A stretch of 64,000 nt of DNA from Globisporangium splendens (GCA_006386115.1 VFIW01000079.1:124001-188000); one strand, 5' to 3'. Shown: positions 41,025 through 52,829, numbered from the stretch's first letter. Numbers and translations are program-made. The notes: a model not told the origin generated them from the letters alone.

Positions 41025-42462
41025 ATGGATAATAAACCACTCACGACCAACACTCGCCGGATATCCAAAACTCTGTTCACGCAGCTGCTCGGAAATGTGA
41101 CCACTCCGCGCACTGGCACGCTGTTTCTTGATCTCAATGGGACATTTTTTGTCGACTGCCAGAGCCAGGCGATCAACAAGGCAGTGTACAACAATGCGCT
41201 CAACCGGTTGGCGTACCGCTCTGTCGTGCGCGATTCCGCTCATTACTACAAGTTTTTGGCGGCTGTGGAATTCATCATGCCCGTCGTCGACTGCACCTTC
41301 ATGGCCACAGTTCGCGGCGACCCGATCATCACGCGTGGATACTACTTTGCGCGCAACAAGTCCGACCCCGAAGACGTCTACCTCCTCTCCGCGCGATTCT
41401 CGATGCAGGATTACAAAATCCCGACGCAAAATGAAAATGGACCGATCGGACACACGACGTTTACGTTTTTCAACGACATGCGCGACAAGAACCTGCAATT
41501 TCACTTTGCCGGCGCCGTCGGGTACCCGTTCGAGATCGCCAAGTTCGAGCCCTATAGGCTTCTCAATCTCACGGATGAAGGCTATTGGCGGATGGAGAGC
41601 GTGCCTGCGAATCCGGCAGTGGCCGCACCCCAGCAAATCCTCACGGTCCGCCGCACAGGATTCTGCGTGAACTCAGCGACCAAGCAGTCCAACATCAAGA
41701 ACCAGCATTGGGCATTGGATCAAGACCCCAAGGTCGCGACCACAATGTGGCGCTGGCAGGGGGAGCCTGTGCTCCGCGATTCCTGGATGCGGGCACACTT
41801 GATCCACATTTTTTCGCCATGGACGCACTCTTCAATCTGTGTCTGCTCTTCTCGGTAATCTATCGCAACTTTCGCATGGGCAAGACCTGGGTTGGCGACG
41901 CGTTTGTGTCGATCTCGTCAACGCTGATCACTCGTGGCGTGCTGATCATGCTCAGCTGGATCATCAACGCGTACTGGACCCTGTTGGAGTTCTGTTTGGC
42001 GACCGCTAACGAAGTCTCCGGAGTGCAGCAGCTGTTCGTCTTCCCTGAAATCATCCACGCGGACCTCCTGACGTTGTACTTGTACATCCTAAGCATCATC
42101 GGCTACGCGTTGCGTGACAAAGTGGACCCTGCACTCGCGATCTTGGTCTTTGAGATCGCGTTCGACTCGCGCGTTGGCTTTATCAAGCGGTTTCCAGTCT
42201 CGTCACAGCGCTCACTGACATGGCCAACAAGGACAAGTCGCTGGCTGTCGTACAAGTGAGCAAGACCGTAGCGTACTCGTCACCCATGCGCTTCTGGACG
42301 ATCCGTCCGTTACCCAGCATCCCTCTTGATGTGCTTTTTGCGCCTGTGCTATCGATATGCGCTGGCATCGGTGTCGTCATTTGCGTCACGGTAGTGCGCA
42401 AAGTGTACCGCGTGTTCTACCCAGAACATCTCCACACCCAGCGCATCGCTGACGCCTCCTTT
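41025..42462 (+). pseudogene. Membrane-protein gene, left part, interrupted by LINE insertion
   Basis: About 480 codons are readable with two one-base losses. The first is in the T-run at about 41809-41815, where 'LIHIF' should join 'FAMDALFNLCLL'. The second is near 42183, where 'RVGFI' should join 'AVSSLVTALTDMANK'. The first half is a Cys-poor ectodomain ('GTLFLDLNGTFFVDCQSQ', 'VEFIMPVVDCTF'). The second half has several membrane helices ('ALFNLCLLFSVIY', 'GVLIMLSWIINAYW', 'LTLYLYILSIIGYAL', 'VLSICAGIGVVICVTV'). The coding sequence breaks at 'HTQRIADASF', exactly at the 13-bp target-site duplication of the LINE, and continues at 55327. The family is an oomycete-type polytopic membrane protein of unknown role. 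Confidence 0.75.
42450..42462. repeat. LINE target-site duplication, left
   Basis: TGACGCCTCCTTT is repeated at 55327-55339, on the far side of the LINE. Confidence 0.9.
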
Positions 42463-42578
42463 TTTATTTTATTTTTATTTTATAAGGTGAGGTATATTTA
42501 GGTTCATCGTCGTGACCTACAATATCCATTCTCCTACCTAATCTTCATTACGAATTTCATACAGGAGTGTAAATGTGT

Positions 42579-43232
42579 CTACAGCGCGGATTGCACTAGA
42601 TCACTTCTGAATGTTAAATAATCTCTGACCAGGATGGCATGTTCTCTTGGTCCTATGTGAGGCTGCCTTGTGTTGTCCAATGACCTTGGGTCTTCCGAAC
42701 TTCGCATATGCCAATGCATGACGTCGTTGTCAAGATCCTGGGTGAGATTGTTGAAAGCAGCTCTTTGAGTTGGGAAGTGAACCTGCGTTGAGGTTCTGGT
42801 GTCCATGGCTAGGTTGTCGGCTGAGTCCGCCATCTTGTTGAAGGCACGGTAGTGATGGTACCATCCTCGGATGTCGATGCAATCCGCGAGTCGTCGACTT
42901 GTCTGGTATAAACGTGCCAATCGGTGCTGTCGAGGGGACCGATGCATTCGCTGTTGGGAGATAATCAGTGCACTGTCTCCAATCACGTACAACGGTTCGA
43001 AGTGACTGCGTTGGGCTTCTCGGAGTCCATGTATGAGACCCCAGTACTCGGCAAAGTTGTTGGTCGTGTCCTTCCTGCTATATGCCATGCTCGCGGCCCA
43101 AATTAAACTGGCTGTGTGCGAGTCCTTATGGACACGCACGATAATGGATCCAGTCCCTCCTGGTCCTGGATTGCCGCGTGATCCACCATCGAAAAACAAC
43201 AGGTAAACGCCGCGAGTATCACTTGGAGTCAA
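42579..43232 (-). pseudogene. LINE ORF2, RNase H part
   Basis: The frame encodes a complete RNase H domain with the catalytic D-E-D-D set ('FFDGGSRGNPGPGGTG', 'NFAEYWGLIHGL', 'VIGDSALI', 'NKMADSADN'). It is out of frame with the upstream RT region. The copy at 35.5-37.1 kb reads through without a shift, and comparison shows one base missing here at about 43272 (GCATATG there, GCTATG here). The domain is therefore the C-terminal part of a broken ORF2 and not a separate gene. Confidence 0.85.
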
Positions 43233-46036
43233 GGGGATGGCGTCGGTTTGGCTGAGAAAGCAGTCGACATAGCCTTGAGAACTGCTGCAACCGTGTGACC
43301 GTCCGAGTCTCCAGCTTGCGCTTCAGCGAGTCGTGTGAGGTTTCGCATTCCTGCCTCTAATCTGGTCATCATGATCGCCATCTCAGCAGTCGATTCGATT
43401 GGATCCGAATCCATGCGTCGCAGATGCGCACACCAAATGGCTTGTATGAGCGACGCGCTCATATATCGCCACACCATGTGTGCGACGGGATAGAGATGAT
43501 CTTGGAGATGTTCGTTGGAGAACTTGTGTCCGATAATGTGTCTCTTGATCGTGGTCCATGCATGCCTTGGAGTATCTGGTAGATCCAGACTGAAGATCCA
43601 GATTGCGGGGTCGTGACCAGGAGTGATTCCGATCTTCGCCCATAGCGCATAAAAGTAGTTCCACACCAGTTTGGCTTTCGGACACTCCCAGAATAGATGT
43701 TGAACAGAAGATTGGACAACTTGGGAACATTCGGGATTCGAGTAGGATAGATCAGCTTTCTCATAGTTCCACATGGAGAGTCGGTTGGCTTTCAGCCGGA
43801 GAAGAGTCTGGACCGTATAAACTGTAATCCCTGGGATGTTGTGTAATTCGCTCCACTGGATTAATTGCAGTCCTGGCCACAGAGATCCTGCTGTATGGAC
43901 AGCTTTGTTGACTGCTGCATCTCGAGTATCTTTGCCAATTTGTGTCCTCGTTGCTGCAACTTGTTGCCGATAGAAAGATCTGGTCGTATTGTATCGTCCG
44001 TTGCCACCCCATAGTTGCACGATTCTTGTGAAACGTGGATGTGCATGGAACGACACCTTCTGCCCGTTCAAGTCTCTTGTTGCCATGATGTCACAGTCCG
44101 TTGCGGAGTGAACTGTATGCGTAGCTTTGACTAGGGTCGTGTCGACGTGGGTCAGAGTTGCTTCACTGGTGTGCAGATGCCATTCGTGGTTGTAATGACG
44201 TTGCCCGTTGTACAGCCGAAGCACATTTGTTTGCTGTGGTCGATACAGAAGCTGTGGGAAGTTGGATACCAACGTAGCACATAACCGCTCGAGCGCTCGA
44301 ATAGACGGCCGGGAGAATCCGGAGATTCCACATGTTGGGATGAAGTTAAGCACTCCTGGTCTTATCCACTCCCATCGAAGTATGTCACCCAGTTGTGCTG
44401 TTCCAACTGATAATGATGTGTGAGCAAGCTTGTAAGGGGAGCCGTTGGAATCAAGAAGCCACCCATCTGCAGTTGAGGTCATGTATGGCAGCCATTCTGC
44501 ACAGAATGTCCCACGTAGCTTTCGTCCTTCAGCGATGATACCTGGAAGCCTGTCAGACATTTTAGAGCTGAGGTCGATCTGGAACACATCGCCGTCCCAT
44601 TGAGTCTGCACAATTGTCGACTTGAAGTGCTCGTAACACCAACGTACATTATCACGTTCTCTGGGCTCATAGGGTCGAGAATGGAGCGACGCACATAATG
44701 CCGCGCCAGTTGTCCACATGTTATCACGAAGCTGGAGTGGCCGCCTTGGGATTGCATCGAGCGGCGTGATGTACGTCGAAGAAGCCCTTGTGTTGTGCAG
44801 CAAGATTTCCCCGATGACCTGATCGATGTGAGAGGTAGTGATTGCCCATTTGGAGACTGCTGTGGCACTCATCGTCATCAGCTCAGTTCTGATGTTGGGT
44901 ACTGACAAGCCTCCATTCATTTTTTTGAGTTCAGCTTGTTCTTCCTTCATCCACGGTTTCGCAGGTTTACCATTCCTTGAGCCCCAGACAAATTGTTTCA
45001 CTAGGTCGTGTAGCTGATTGACAATAGCCGTAGAGGGCCAGGAGTGCCTGGCCACGTAAAGCACTTTGGGTATGATGACGGCACTGGCAATTGCTGCGCG
45101 CTGGGCGACAGAGTGAGTTTTGAGACGCGCAAGTCGAAGTCTGACACGTAAAGCTTGGATGCACTTGGACCAGTTACTTGCATTCGAAGGCGTTTGTCCG
45201 ACTTGGATGCCGAGGTAGCGGCAATGTTCCTCACGTTGTAGCACATGAATGTCACTGACTGACTCTTCGGTGGAGCTGTATTCCTTGTTCAGCGGTAGTA
45301 CTGCAGATTTGTGCCGATTGACTCGAAGCCCAGAAGCTGCTCCATATTTGTCCAGGATTGCAAACACGGCGTTAATATCCTTGGGATCGCTAAGATAAAT
45401 GGTCGTGTCGTCTGCGTATCCTCCAATTCTGACTTCAGTTGCGCATCCTGCTGCCTGGAGTTCAACGCCGTGTATTTCGTCACTCTCTTCGATTTTCCGA
45501 TAAAGAACCTCTAACGCCAAGATGAAGAGAAGAGGGGCCAGCGGACATCCTTGACGAATTCCGGATGTTACGTTGTACTTTCTCGACAGGAAACCGTTGA
45601 CAATGAACTTGTAAGTGGTTTGAGAGTGTAACACCTTCACTAAGTGTACGAACTTCAATGGGAACCCAAGATGCTGGAGCGCTTGTGCCAGAAAGCTGCG
45701 ATCGAGTGAATCATAGGCTTTAGCAAAATCAAGGAGCAACGCGATCGCTCTGGACATGGCGGGGTCGCTCGTGGCCCGCTGTTGTGCAGCCAATAACACA
45801 TCGATCGTCGTCGGGATTGCTCGCCCTGGAACGAAACCAGCTTGCATGTGATGGATAAGCCAAGGGAGCACAGTTCGTAATCTGGTTGCAAATATCCGTG
45901 TGAATATTTTGTAATCAGAGTTGAGGAGTGCGATTGGCCTGTAGTCCAGCGGCGATGCAGCAGAGACGGACTTTTTTATGCAGTGAATATGGGCTTCACT
46001 GAACGAACTTGGTAGAATGCATTCGGGTATCCACAA
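43229..46036 (-). pseudogene. LINE ORF2, reverse transcriptase part
   Basis: About 935 codons. RT motifs in order are 'SPLDYRPIALLNSDYK', 'LDFAKAYDSLDRSFL', 'GIRQGCPLAPLLFIL' and the catalytic 'GGYADDTTIYL'. A long thumb/connection region follows, then a Cys-rich zf-RVT segment ('SSVQHLFWECPKAKLVWNYF'). It starts out of frame with the endonuclease part; one base is missing near 46053 ('TGYSSDF' where 'LFERLFNLWIPEC' is expected). Confidence 0.88.
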
Positions 46037-48084
46037 GTTGAAAAGTCGCTCGAATAGCCGGTAATCTCGTCACAGTGGTCTCTGTACCAGTCGTTGCCGA
46101 GTTCGTCAGGACCGTGAGCTTTGCCTCTCTTGCATTTCTTCACAGCCTGTTTAATTTCACTCGAATCGATCGGTTTGAGCAGGAAGCCTAATCTGTCCGA
46201 CGGAGGAATAGCTGTTCCTGGATCAAGGATTTGATCGATGTCAGTTTGCAGAGTGGGCGCCTGTTGCATGATTGATTTCCATCCTTCTCCCATGTCGTCA
46301 GCAAGTTCTCGTGAACGCATGGGTCCGTAAGTAGCTGTGCCACCGAGTGTGAAGATAGTGTTGTCAAGGAACTTGGTCGAGATACGCTTGTAGAAGGATT
46401 TGCTCGTTTTTCGTTCATGATGCATGTGCTCCCGAAAAATGCGGTCCCGTTTTGAAGCCTGCCACTTCGATTTGCATTCTGCAATGGCACGACGGATACT
46501 CGTGGCGGTGGTAAGAAACTCTTGCGACAACTCCACGTTATGATCACCCACCGCTCCACCAGAGTGATCGAGCATCTGCGCTTCTGATTCTGAGAGGCGT
46601 CGTTGCAACCTCTGGATTTTCTTCTTGTATCCTTGATTCAATCTGGCGAAGTACGATTTTTTAGCTTCAAGGTACCCGATCCTGAGCGCGATCTTGGCTT
46701 CATCCCACCAATTTGCTGTGGCCAGAGCATAATCACGAGGCGAAGAGTAACGTCCACGTAATTCATCAAGTTGATCATGAGCTTTTTCGAAGAAATCTTT
46801 TCCAATAATCGCCGCGTGCGCCGCTGCATTCTTCGGAAGTGGATAGACAACACGAGGCTTCTTGCTTTGGATCACCTTGTCAGGAGCAGCTACCCGGATC
46901 GTGACTCCATTGTGATCGGAGAATGGACCAGCTACGCTTTGGTAGACGCTGCGAACCCAGTCGAGATGGTCATTGCTGCAGTACCATCGGTCGAGCCTAC
47001 TGCTGGCACTGTCACCTGAAGGCAGTGTATAGTAGTAGGTGTGATGCTGCCGATGGAATGCTTTGACGTCTCGTGTGTCCGTGGCGCGAAGAGCATCATC
47101 CTCGAGGGTATCAACAAGATTCAATTTCTGGAGCAGTTTCTTCAATTCCCTGGAATCGTGCACTTTGTTGTGGTTGTTGTGAGACCTGTCTGCCATCTGG
47201 TTGAGAGTGCAATTAAAGTCTCCACCGCACAGAATGGGTCCATCATGTGACGAGAGGAGACCTGATAGTGCTCTGTAGAAAGCTTCCCTTGCAAATACGG
47301 TAGAAGGAGCGTAGATGTTGAGAAGTAACACCGTTTCACCACGCAACGTCACCGTAGCTGCCATCCAGTGCGCATTCCACTGATCCTGCTTATATGGAGC
47401 CAGTGTAGGTATGCACGAATAGGGATTCAACAAGATCGCCACTCCTCCTTTGCGCTCGGTGGAAGCTGACCAGAGAGAGAGTCTGGGATCCGACTCTTCT
47501 GATGGTTCCTGAAAACCCCAACTTCGACGAAATCTGGATTGCATTGATGCCACTTCGGTCTCCAGGACGTGCGTTTCTTGGAGAAAGACAATGTCCAATG
47601 ATCCCGAGTCATCAGTCTGTCGAAAATGTGAAAACCACGCGTTCAGATTGGCGTCGGATTTGGAGAACCCCATCACATTCTGTGTGTGGAATCCAACAGT
47701 TAGCTCATGGCGAGCACTGACTGTCGCACTGCGCCTTCTGGGTCGGTGGTTGTCACGACGAGCTTGGGTTGTGGGTTGATATGGTCGCGACGGTAGTCCA
47801 TCGCCGGAATACGTAGATGTGCCTTGTATTCCACGCTGTACTTCCGCCGGAGAGACAGTTGAGCCATCTCCCCCTGCTCGCACTGAACTGCCACCAAGTA
47901 CAGTGCGAGTTGAGGCACCACGGGTGCCTTTAGTTCTGATTGTGCCGCTGTTGGACCTCCAGCTCATGCTGGTGCGCCAATAGCGACCATGACGTCGTCG
48001 TGCCCACAATCGCATCAATTGCTGATTGAAGAGAAGACGAACGCCAATATTCTTCAGCTCGGGTTTCAGGTATAACGTGACCAA
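45976..48084 (-). pseudogene. LINE ORF2, apurinic/apyrimidinic endonuclease part
   Basis: About 700 codons. After a basic leader the endonuclease domain shows 'GFHTQNVMGFSKSDA', 'FLQETHVLE' (catalytic Glu), 'LLLNIYAPST', 'LCGGDFNCTLNQMADRS' and the terminal 'FSDHNGVTI', so all key residues of the exonuclease-endonuclease-phosphatase fold are present. No ATG precedes the domain within the non-overlapping part, and the frame overlaps the 3' end of ORF1 by about 150 bp. Translation was probably coupled to ORF1. It ends by frameshift before the RT domain. Confidence 0.85.
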
Positions 48085-51000
48085 CGGCTTCGTGCTTGGG
48101 GAACATGCTTGGCAGTAAGAGACTTATCACATTGAGAATTGCCCATTTGTCTGGGTCAATGGGTCGCGAGACGGTCGCGGTCAATAGGCTATCATCTTGC
48201 TTTTCAAGTCTGTTCCACTGCTTGATGCTGTCAGTCATGGACCAACGAGCGGAGCCTTGCGGACAGGCGTCAACAGCCGATGCCCATTTCTTACAAAAGG
48301 CTCGCACTTGCGCGCTAACTGCATCGTCAGTTGAGTGATGCCGGATTAATGCGCGTTGAGCTTGACTGTTTATGCTGTGCCCAAAATCAAGAAGCTTTTT
48401 CACTGGGAACATGCGCAAGACCTCCAGTGGAAAAGGCAGTGCACAAATGAGCGCACTTAGAGCATCCACGTGACTGGGAATCCATCCAGTCAATTTGGAG
48501 ACGTCGCTTGGATCAACTGAAGGCAAGCTGAATCTTCGATTTTGTCGAGTCGCCGTGGTCCAGTTGTGCATGGCTTTGTTGTTTGCACGAAAATGCTGTC
48601 TTCGAAGGGCTTGTTCAGCAGCCGTCAATTGTTCGAGCTCCTCTTTCGATCCAACCAATCGTTCAACCAGAGACTTGCGTGCTTGCCCATCGTCCTGGAC
48701 AGAGTGAGACGGTGAGGAAGGAGGCGTCTCAAATTCGCCGCTTTCACTGTCGTTGGAAAAGGTTGACTCTTGACTGGCCTCGGATTGACCTGGTGTCGTT
48801 GAAGCCGCTGCTTTTAAAACTGAGGACGCCAGTTCTGGGATCTTTCGTGCTCGTGGCCGATTTAACGTATGAGAGTGGGAGTCTGGTTCTCGCTCCGGTT
48901 CCTGGAATCGATGTTCATCATCCGTCGACCCTGTACCTAGTCCACTACCCATCGCCGCATTGATTTCTGGCCCGGGACCAAAGGCACCCGTTGGGTCTGC
49001 ATCTCGAGATTCAGCAGAGTCAATGTGTCCAAATTCTTGGTCAGCGCTGCGTGGAGTTGGCTGGTTCATCGAGAGAGAACCATTGCCTGCGTCCTCGGTA
49101 CCATTTTGACTGCGCATTTCCTGGTGAAAGGCTTTAGTCACCTCTGCTGGCAGAGGGAGAGTGGCTTGACCATTTGGCGGGGTCACAGCACCTCCCGTCA
49201 GATCTTGCAAGTGCATCGTGGAGTCCATCGACGTGGAATCCGCCAAGGACATCGTGACATCGAAGTGCGAGGGATCTTCAGAGTACCCAGAGGTGGTATC
49301 AGCTGATGGCTCCGATGATGGTTGCTGGTTTGCCGATCCATTATCTCTAGACGCTGAGGGAAATGACTTCGAGCCGGGCTGGCTCGTTCTTGATTGCTCC
49401 TCGTCTTGAGTCTGCGCAGTGGGACTGTGCTCGCGGACGACATGAGCTTTGACAAACTCCCTGAGTTTCGTATAAGCAAGGTCTTGATCTCCTTGGCTAT
49501 CGGTATTCTCCGCGGGAGATGGTCCTGAAGCTGCTGTCGTAGAAGTCTTGCTCCCAGCATGCTGACCGCCATCCTTGGGACCCAAATTCTTAGCTTTGGC
49601 ACGCTTCTTGAGTAAATCAAGTTGCTTTTTCGCTCGATTTTTGGCGTTCTTGGCCTCCTGAAGGATCAGAGATGCAGCTGCTGCTTCTTTTGCTGTCACA
49701 CGTTGCTGCAAATCAAGCAATTCAATCTGACGTTGGAACTGTCCAGCTTCATGATTTACGGATGAAGACTCCTCATCACGACCACTGGTGTCTGCCTCCT
49801 TGTGTTCGTCTCGATCGAGAGCCAAACTGTGCGCTTTGGCTGAAACGTCATGGAATTTGCGTTTTGCAGTCGCAGCCGCTGCAGCAGCTGCGGTGTGCGC
49901 GGAAGACGCTTTGGACAGATGCTCCTTAGCAATGTCTAATGTTGCCTGAGCAGTGCTTAAGCGGGCGTCGATAGCAATCTTTTGCTTCGCTTGAGTGGAG
50001 TTTGCTTGTACTCCATCAAGCACAGAATCAGCTGAAGAAAGCTTCCCAGCCAGAATGGCCGCAAGTTCAAGTTCGCGCTTCTTTCGAGCCTGGAGAGCCT
50101 TGCGGTTGCTCTGACCGCTAGAAGCCTTGACACTTGTCTCTGGAGTCCCGGTGCCAATGCTACCAGAGCTGGCTACTGTTCCAGGAGATGTGCCAACAAC
50201 AGAAGTCAGCTTCGGAGCAGCCTTTAAGATTCCGCCTTTTGGCGCTCGTCTACCAGCTGATGCCGCGTCCGAAGCTGGATGGGGTTGCCCTTTCGACGCC
50301 GGTGAACTGTTCACTGGTATGGTCGCTGAGGTTGAAATCGTGGATTTCATCGCCCCCTTCTGTTTCTTGAGGTTGGCTGGATCGAACCATTCTGCCTCCG
50401 ACGGCGTAACCGATTGAGCATCTGTTGTAGAATTGGTCGCTGCTGCCACTGCTGCAGAGCCGGTGCTGCTACTCGAGTCAGCAGGCTGGAGCATCTCAGA
50501 GAGCAGCGCTTTCTCAGTTGCCTTGGTCTTCAGGTTGGCCATGACTTTGCCCAAACTATTGGAGAGATTGCCAATGTACTTTTGTCGGACTTCAAGAGAC
50601 ATGTGCTGCAGCTCAAATTTCGACATTTCCTTGGCTTGCTTGATTTCTGGTTCGAAGTCGCGATGAAATTGCATCTGACAATCTCCAGGAGCTCGAGTAC
50701 ACTTGCTTTTTGGGTGCGAGGGGTCGAAGCACTGAAAGCAAGGGATTCGGCTGTACCGCTGATGATGATGAACGAAGATCGAGAACCCTTTAGCAGAGAT
50801 GTGGGTGACATCTTTGAGCTGAGGGGGACATTCCTCGGAATTGAAGATAACGACCCAGAAGTTAGAGTCGTATGCGCCATCCCGTGCTCGCGGCGCGCGC
50901 GCAATGGACACGACTTCACATTCGGTGCTCAATGCTATCAGTTGGCCGACAATGTCATTGCCTAAGCCAGGAGCTACAACACGGACTTGGTATTGTAGCA

Positions 51001-51733
51001 CATCAGCTTGGTGGGGAATAACATTGTCAATGTCACATCGATCATCTTCTTCCTCGAGCTTGGCGGTGCTGAGGAGAACGAGTTTTTCATTACGAAGTTT
51101 GATTTCCCGTCGATGCCATTTCGTTGCGATGGACTGCTCCTTGACAATGAACGTCAAACGCCGAGTCGCCGCAGTGTAGTACAGGCGCTTGACATTCTGA
51201 ATCCAGTCGCACAGATTCTTATAACCTGCAGAGCCGGCTGGCTCGGATGCAAGTAATTGCATAAGAATTGTCTTTTCCGCGATGTGTTCAGGCATCAAGA
51301 TGCGCGGAGGGACCACAGCAACGACTGTGCCTTCGAGGCAGTCTTCAAAGAATTTGACATAGGCCATGCGTTGAAGGAAAGTGTGGGTACAAGCGAGGAA
51401 TGCAGGAGGCGCGTCTAAGACGAGAGCACCCATTATCCAGGCATTCAACGCTTCTTCTTCGGCCGGCACCATCTTCCGTAGGTCATCATCGGGTTTAGTC
51501 TTCCATGGACGTGTAGCGATCTTGGTCAATCGCTGAACCCATGCACGATGACGCGCTTCACGCACCGCGGCATCAGTCCGAGTGTTGTTCTCTGGGTGAG
51601 CAGCATCAGGCTGAGGCGGTGTCTGACCCATCATGCCTCTTTTTATTTCTTCAACGCGATGGGGATCCCAACCAGGACATGCGGAATTCGTACCGCCACC
51701 ATCAGGAGGCTGTTCAGGAGGAGGCTCCGTCAT
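47930..51733 (-). CDS. LINE ORF1 nucleic-acid-binding protein
   Basis: The product has 1267 residues from ATG 51733, uninterrupted. A CCHC zinc knuckle 'CFQCFDPSHPKSKC' lies at about residues 340-355. A very long low-complexity, Ala/Ser/Lys/Gln-rich stretch with coiled-coil potential (about 560-720, including an Ala run) and an acidic Ser/Thr/Pro-rich part (to about 1060) follow. The final 200 residues look globular ('WIPSHVDALSALICALPFPL'). ORF1 proteins package element RNA. At 1267 residues this is unusually long for an ORF1 protein. Confidence 0.8.
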   Translation of the reverse strand: MTEPPPEQPPDGGGTNSACPGWDPHRVEEIKRGMMGQTPPQPDAAHPENNTRTDAAVREARHRAWVQRLTKIATRPWKTKPDDDLRKMVPAEEEALNAWIMGALVLDAPPAFLACTHTFLQRMAYVKFFEDCLEGTVVAVVPPRILMPEHIAEKTILMQLLASEPAGSAGYKNLCDWIQNVKRLYYTAATRRLTFIVKEQSIATKWHRREIKLRNEKLVLLSTAKLEEEDDRCDIDNVIPHQADVLQYQVRVVAPGLGNDIVGQLIALSTECEVVSIARAPRARDGAYDSNFWVVIFNSEECPPQLKDVTHISAKGFSIFVHHHQRYSRIPCFQCFDPSHPKSKCTRAPGDCQMQFHRDFEPEIKQAKEMSKFELQHMSLEVRQKYIGNLSNSLGKVMANLKTKATEKALLSEMLQPADSSSSTGSAAVAAATNSTTDAQSVTPSEAEWFDPANLKKQKGAMKSTISTSATIPVNSSPASKGQPHPASDAASAGRRAPKGGILKAAPKLTSVVGTSPGTVASSGSIGTGTPETSVKASSGQSNRKALQARKKRELELAAILAGKLSSADSVLDGVQANSTQAKQKIAIDARLSTAQATLDIAKEHLSKASSAHTAAAAAAATAKRKFHDVSAKAHSLALDRDEHKEADTSGRDEESSSVNHEAGQFQRQIELLDLQQRVTAKEAAAASLILQEAKNAKNRAKKQLDLLKKRAKAKNLGPKDGGQHAGSKTSTTAASGPSPAENTDSQGDQDLAYTKLREFVKAHVVREHSPTAQTQDEEQSRTSQPGSKSFPSASRDNGSANQQPSSEPSADTTSGYSEDPSHFDVTMSLADSTSMDSTMHLQDLTGGAVTPPNGQATLPLPAEVTKAFHQEMRSQNGTEDAGNGSLSMNQPTPRSADQEFGHIDSAESRDADPTGAFGPGPEINAAMGSGLGTGSTDDEHRFQEPEREPDSHSHTLNRPRARKIPELASSVLKAAASTTPGQSEASQESTFSNDSESGEFETPPSSPSHSVQDDGQARKSLVERLVGSKEELEQLTAAEQALRRQHFRANNKAMHNWTTATRQNRRFSLPSVDPSDVSKLTGWIPSHVDALSALICALPFPLEVLRMFPVKKLLDFGHSINSQAQRALIRHHSTDDAVSAQVRAFCKKWASAVDACPQGSARWSMTDSIKQWNRLEKQDDSLLTATVSRPIDPDKWAILNVISLLLPSMFPKHEAVGHVIPETRAEEYWRSSSLQSAIDAIVGTTTSWSLLAHQHELEVQQRHNQN

Positions 51734-51769
51734 TGGTCGAAACTCCGAAAACAGCTGGTTACTGAAGGA

Positions 51770-51786
51770 TAGGGCTGTCAACGTTT
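51770..51786 (+). repeat. hAT terminal inverted repeat, left
   Basis: TAGGGCTGTCAACGTTT is preceded directly by the TSD CTGAAGGA. Confidence 0.88.
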
Positions 51787-52199
51787 AAGTTTAGCACCAA
51801 AGAAACTGTAAACGTTTAGTGCACAGTTAAGGTGTTGTTAAACTGATCACTAAACTGTTCTCGGTCCAAGTCTACTTACGTAATATAAGATATTAGAGAC
51901 GACAATTATGAAATATTCAAAAGTTTGTGGTGGTGAAAATTTGGCTGCAGAGCAAGTGATGTGGCAAGGCTGACCAAAATCAACACATTTATGAAGGGCT
52001 GGCATTGACAACGTGCCCAGAGTTAGCAGTCTATATATTGGCTATGCGACGGGAAATGCAACGTATGACAGTAGTACGTGGAGGACTAAAGAAAATAACG
52101 CCGTCCTTTTGTGTGGGGAATAGATATTAGTGCGAATTGATTGCTGTTGTAGCTCAGACACTCAAGGGCACGTGTCATTGGGTATCAACTTGTGCCCAC

Positions 52200-52681
52200 A
52201 ACGAGCGATTCCATGCATCAGTCCCCTCGACAGCACTGATTGGCACGTTTATACCAGACAAGTCGACGACTCGCGGATTGCATCGACATCCGAGGATGAT
52301 ACCATCACTACCGTGCCTTCAACAAGATGGCGGACTCAGCCGCCAACCTAGCCATGGACACCAGAACCTCAACGCAGGTTCACTTCCCAACTCATCGAGC
52401 TGCTTTCAACAATCTCACCCAGGATCTTGACAACGACGTCATGCATTGGCTTATGCGAAGTTCGGAAGACCCACGGTCATTGGACAACACAAGGCAGCCT
52501 CACATAGGACCAAGAGAACATGCCATCCTGGTCAAAGATTATTTAGCAGTTAGAAGTGATCTATTGCAATCCGCGCTATAGACACATTTACACTCCTGTA
52601 TAAAATTCGTAATGAAGAGTAGTTAGGAGAATGGATATTGTAGGTCACGACAATGAATCTAAATATACCTCACCTTATATA
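52200..52681 (+). mobile_element. 5'-truncated LINE fragment nested in the hAT
   Basis: Plus-oriented, of the same LINE family as 42463-55326. It keeps the C-terminal RNase H region (52327-52581, 'MADSAANLAMDTRTSTQVHF' onward) and the 3' untranslated tail ending 'CTCACCTTAT' at about 52681. Homology fades near 52200, in the middle of the RNase H domain. It lies outside the transposase coding region. Confidence 0.8.
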
Positions 52682-52829
52682 CATGATCATAAACAACGAG
52701 TGATTCCTACACGACCAAGACGAGGATTACAATCAACTTGCCGATTTTTATGGCGATGAATATCTGCACTCCGCAGGTACTTTTTTTGCTGTATACTTAT
52801 ATGCAAATGTATCGGGCTTGTTTTTTGGG

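Noticed and set aside
42579..43232. Separate RNase H gene or programmed frameshift in the LINE
   Set aside because: The related copy at 35.5-37.1 kb reads through continuously; a one-base deletion explains the shift.
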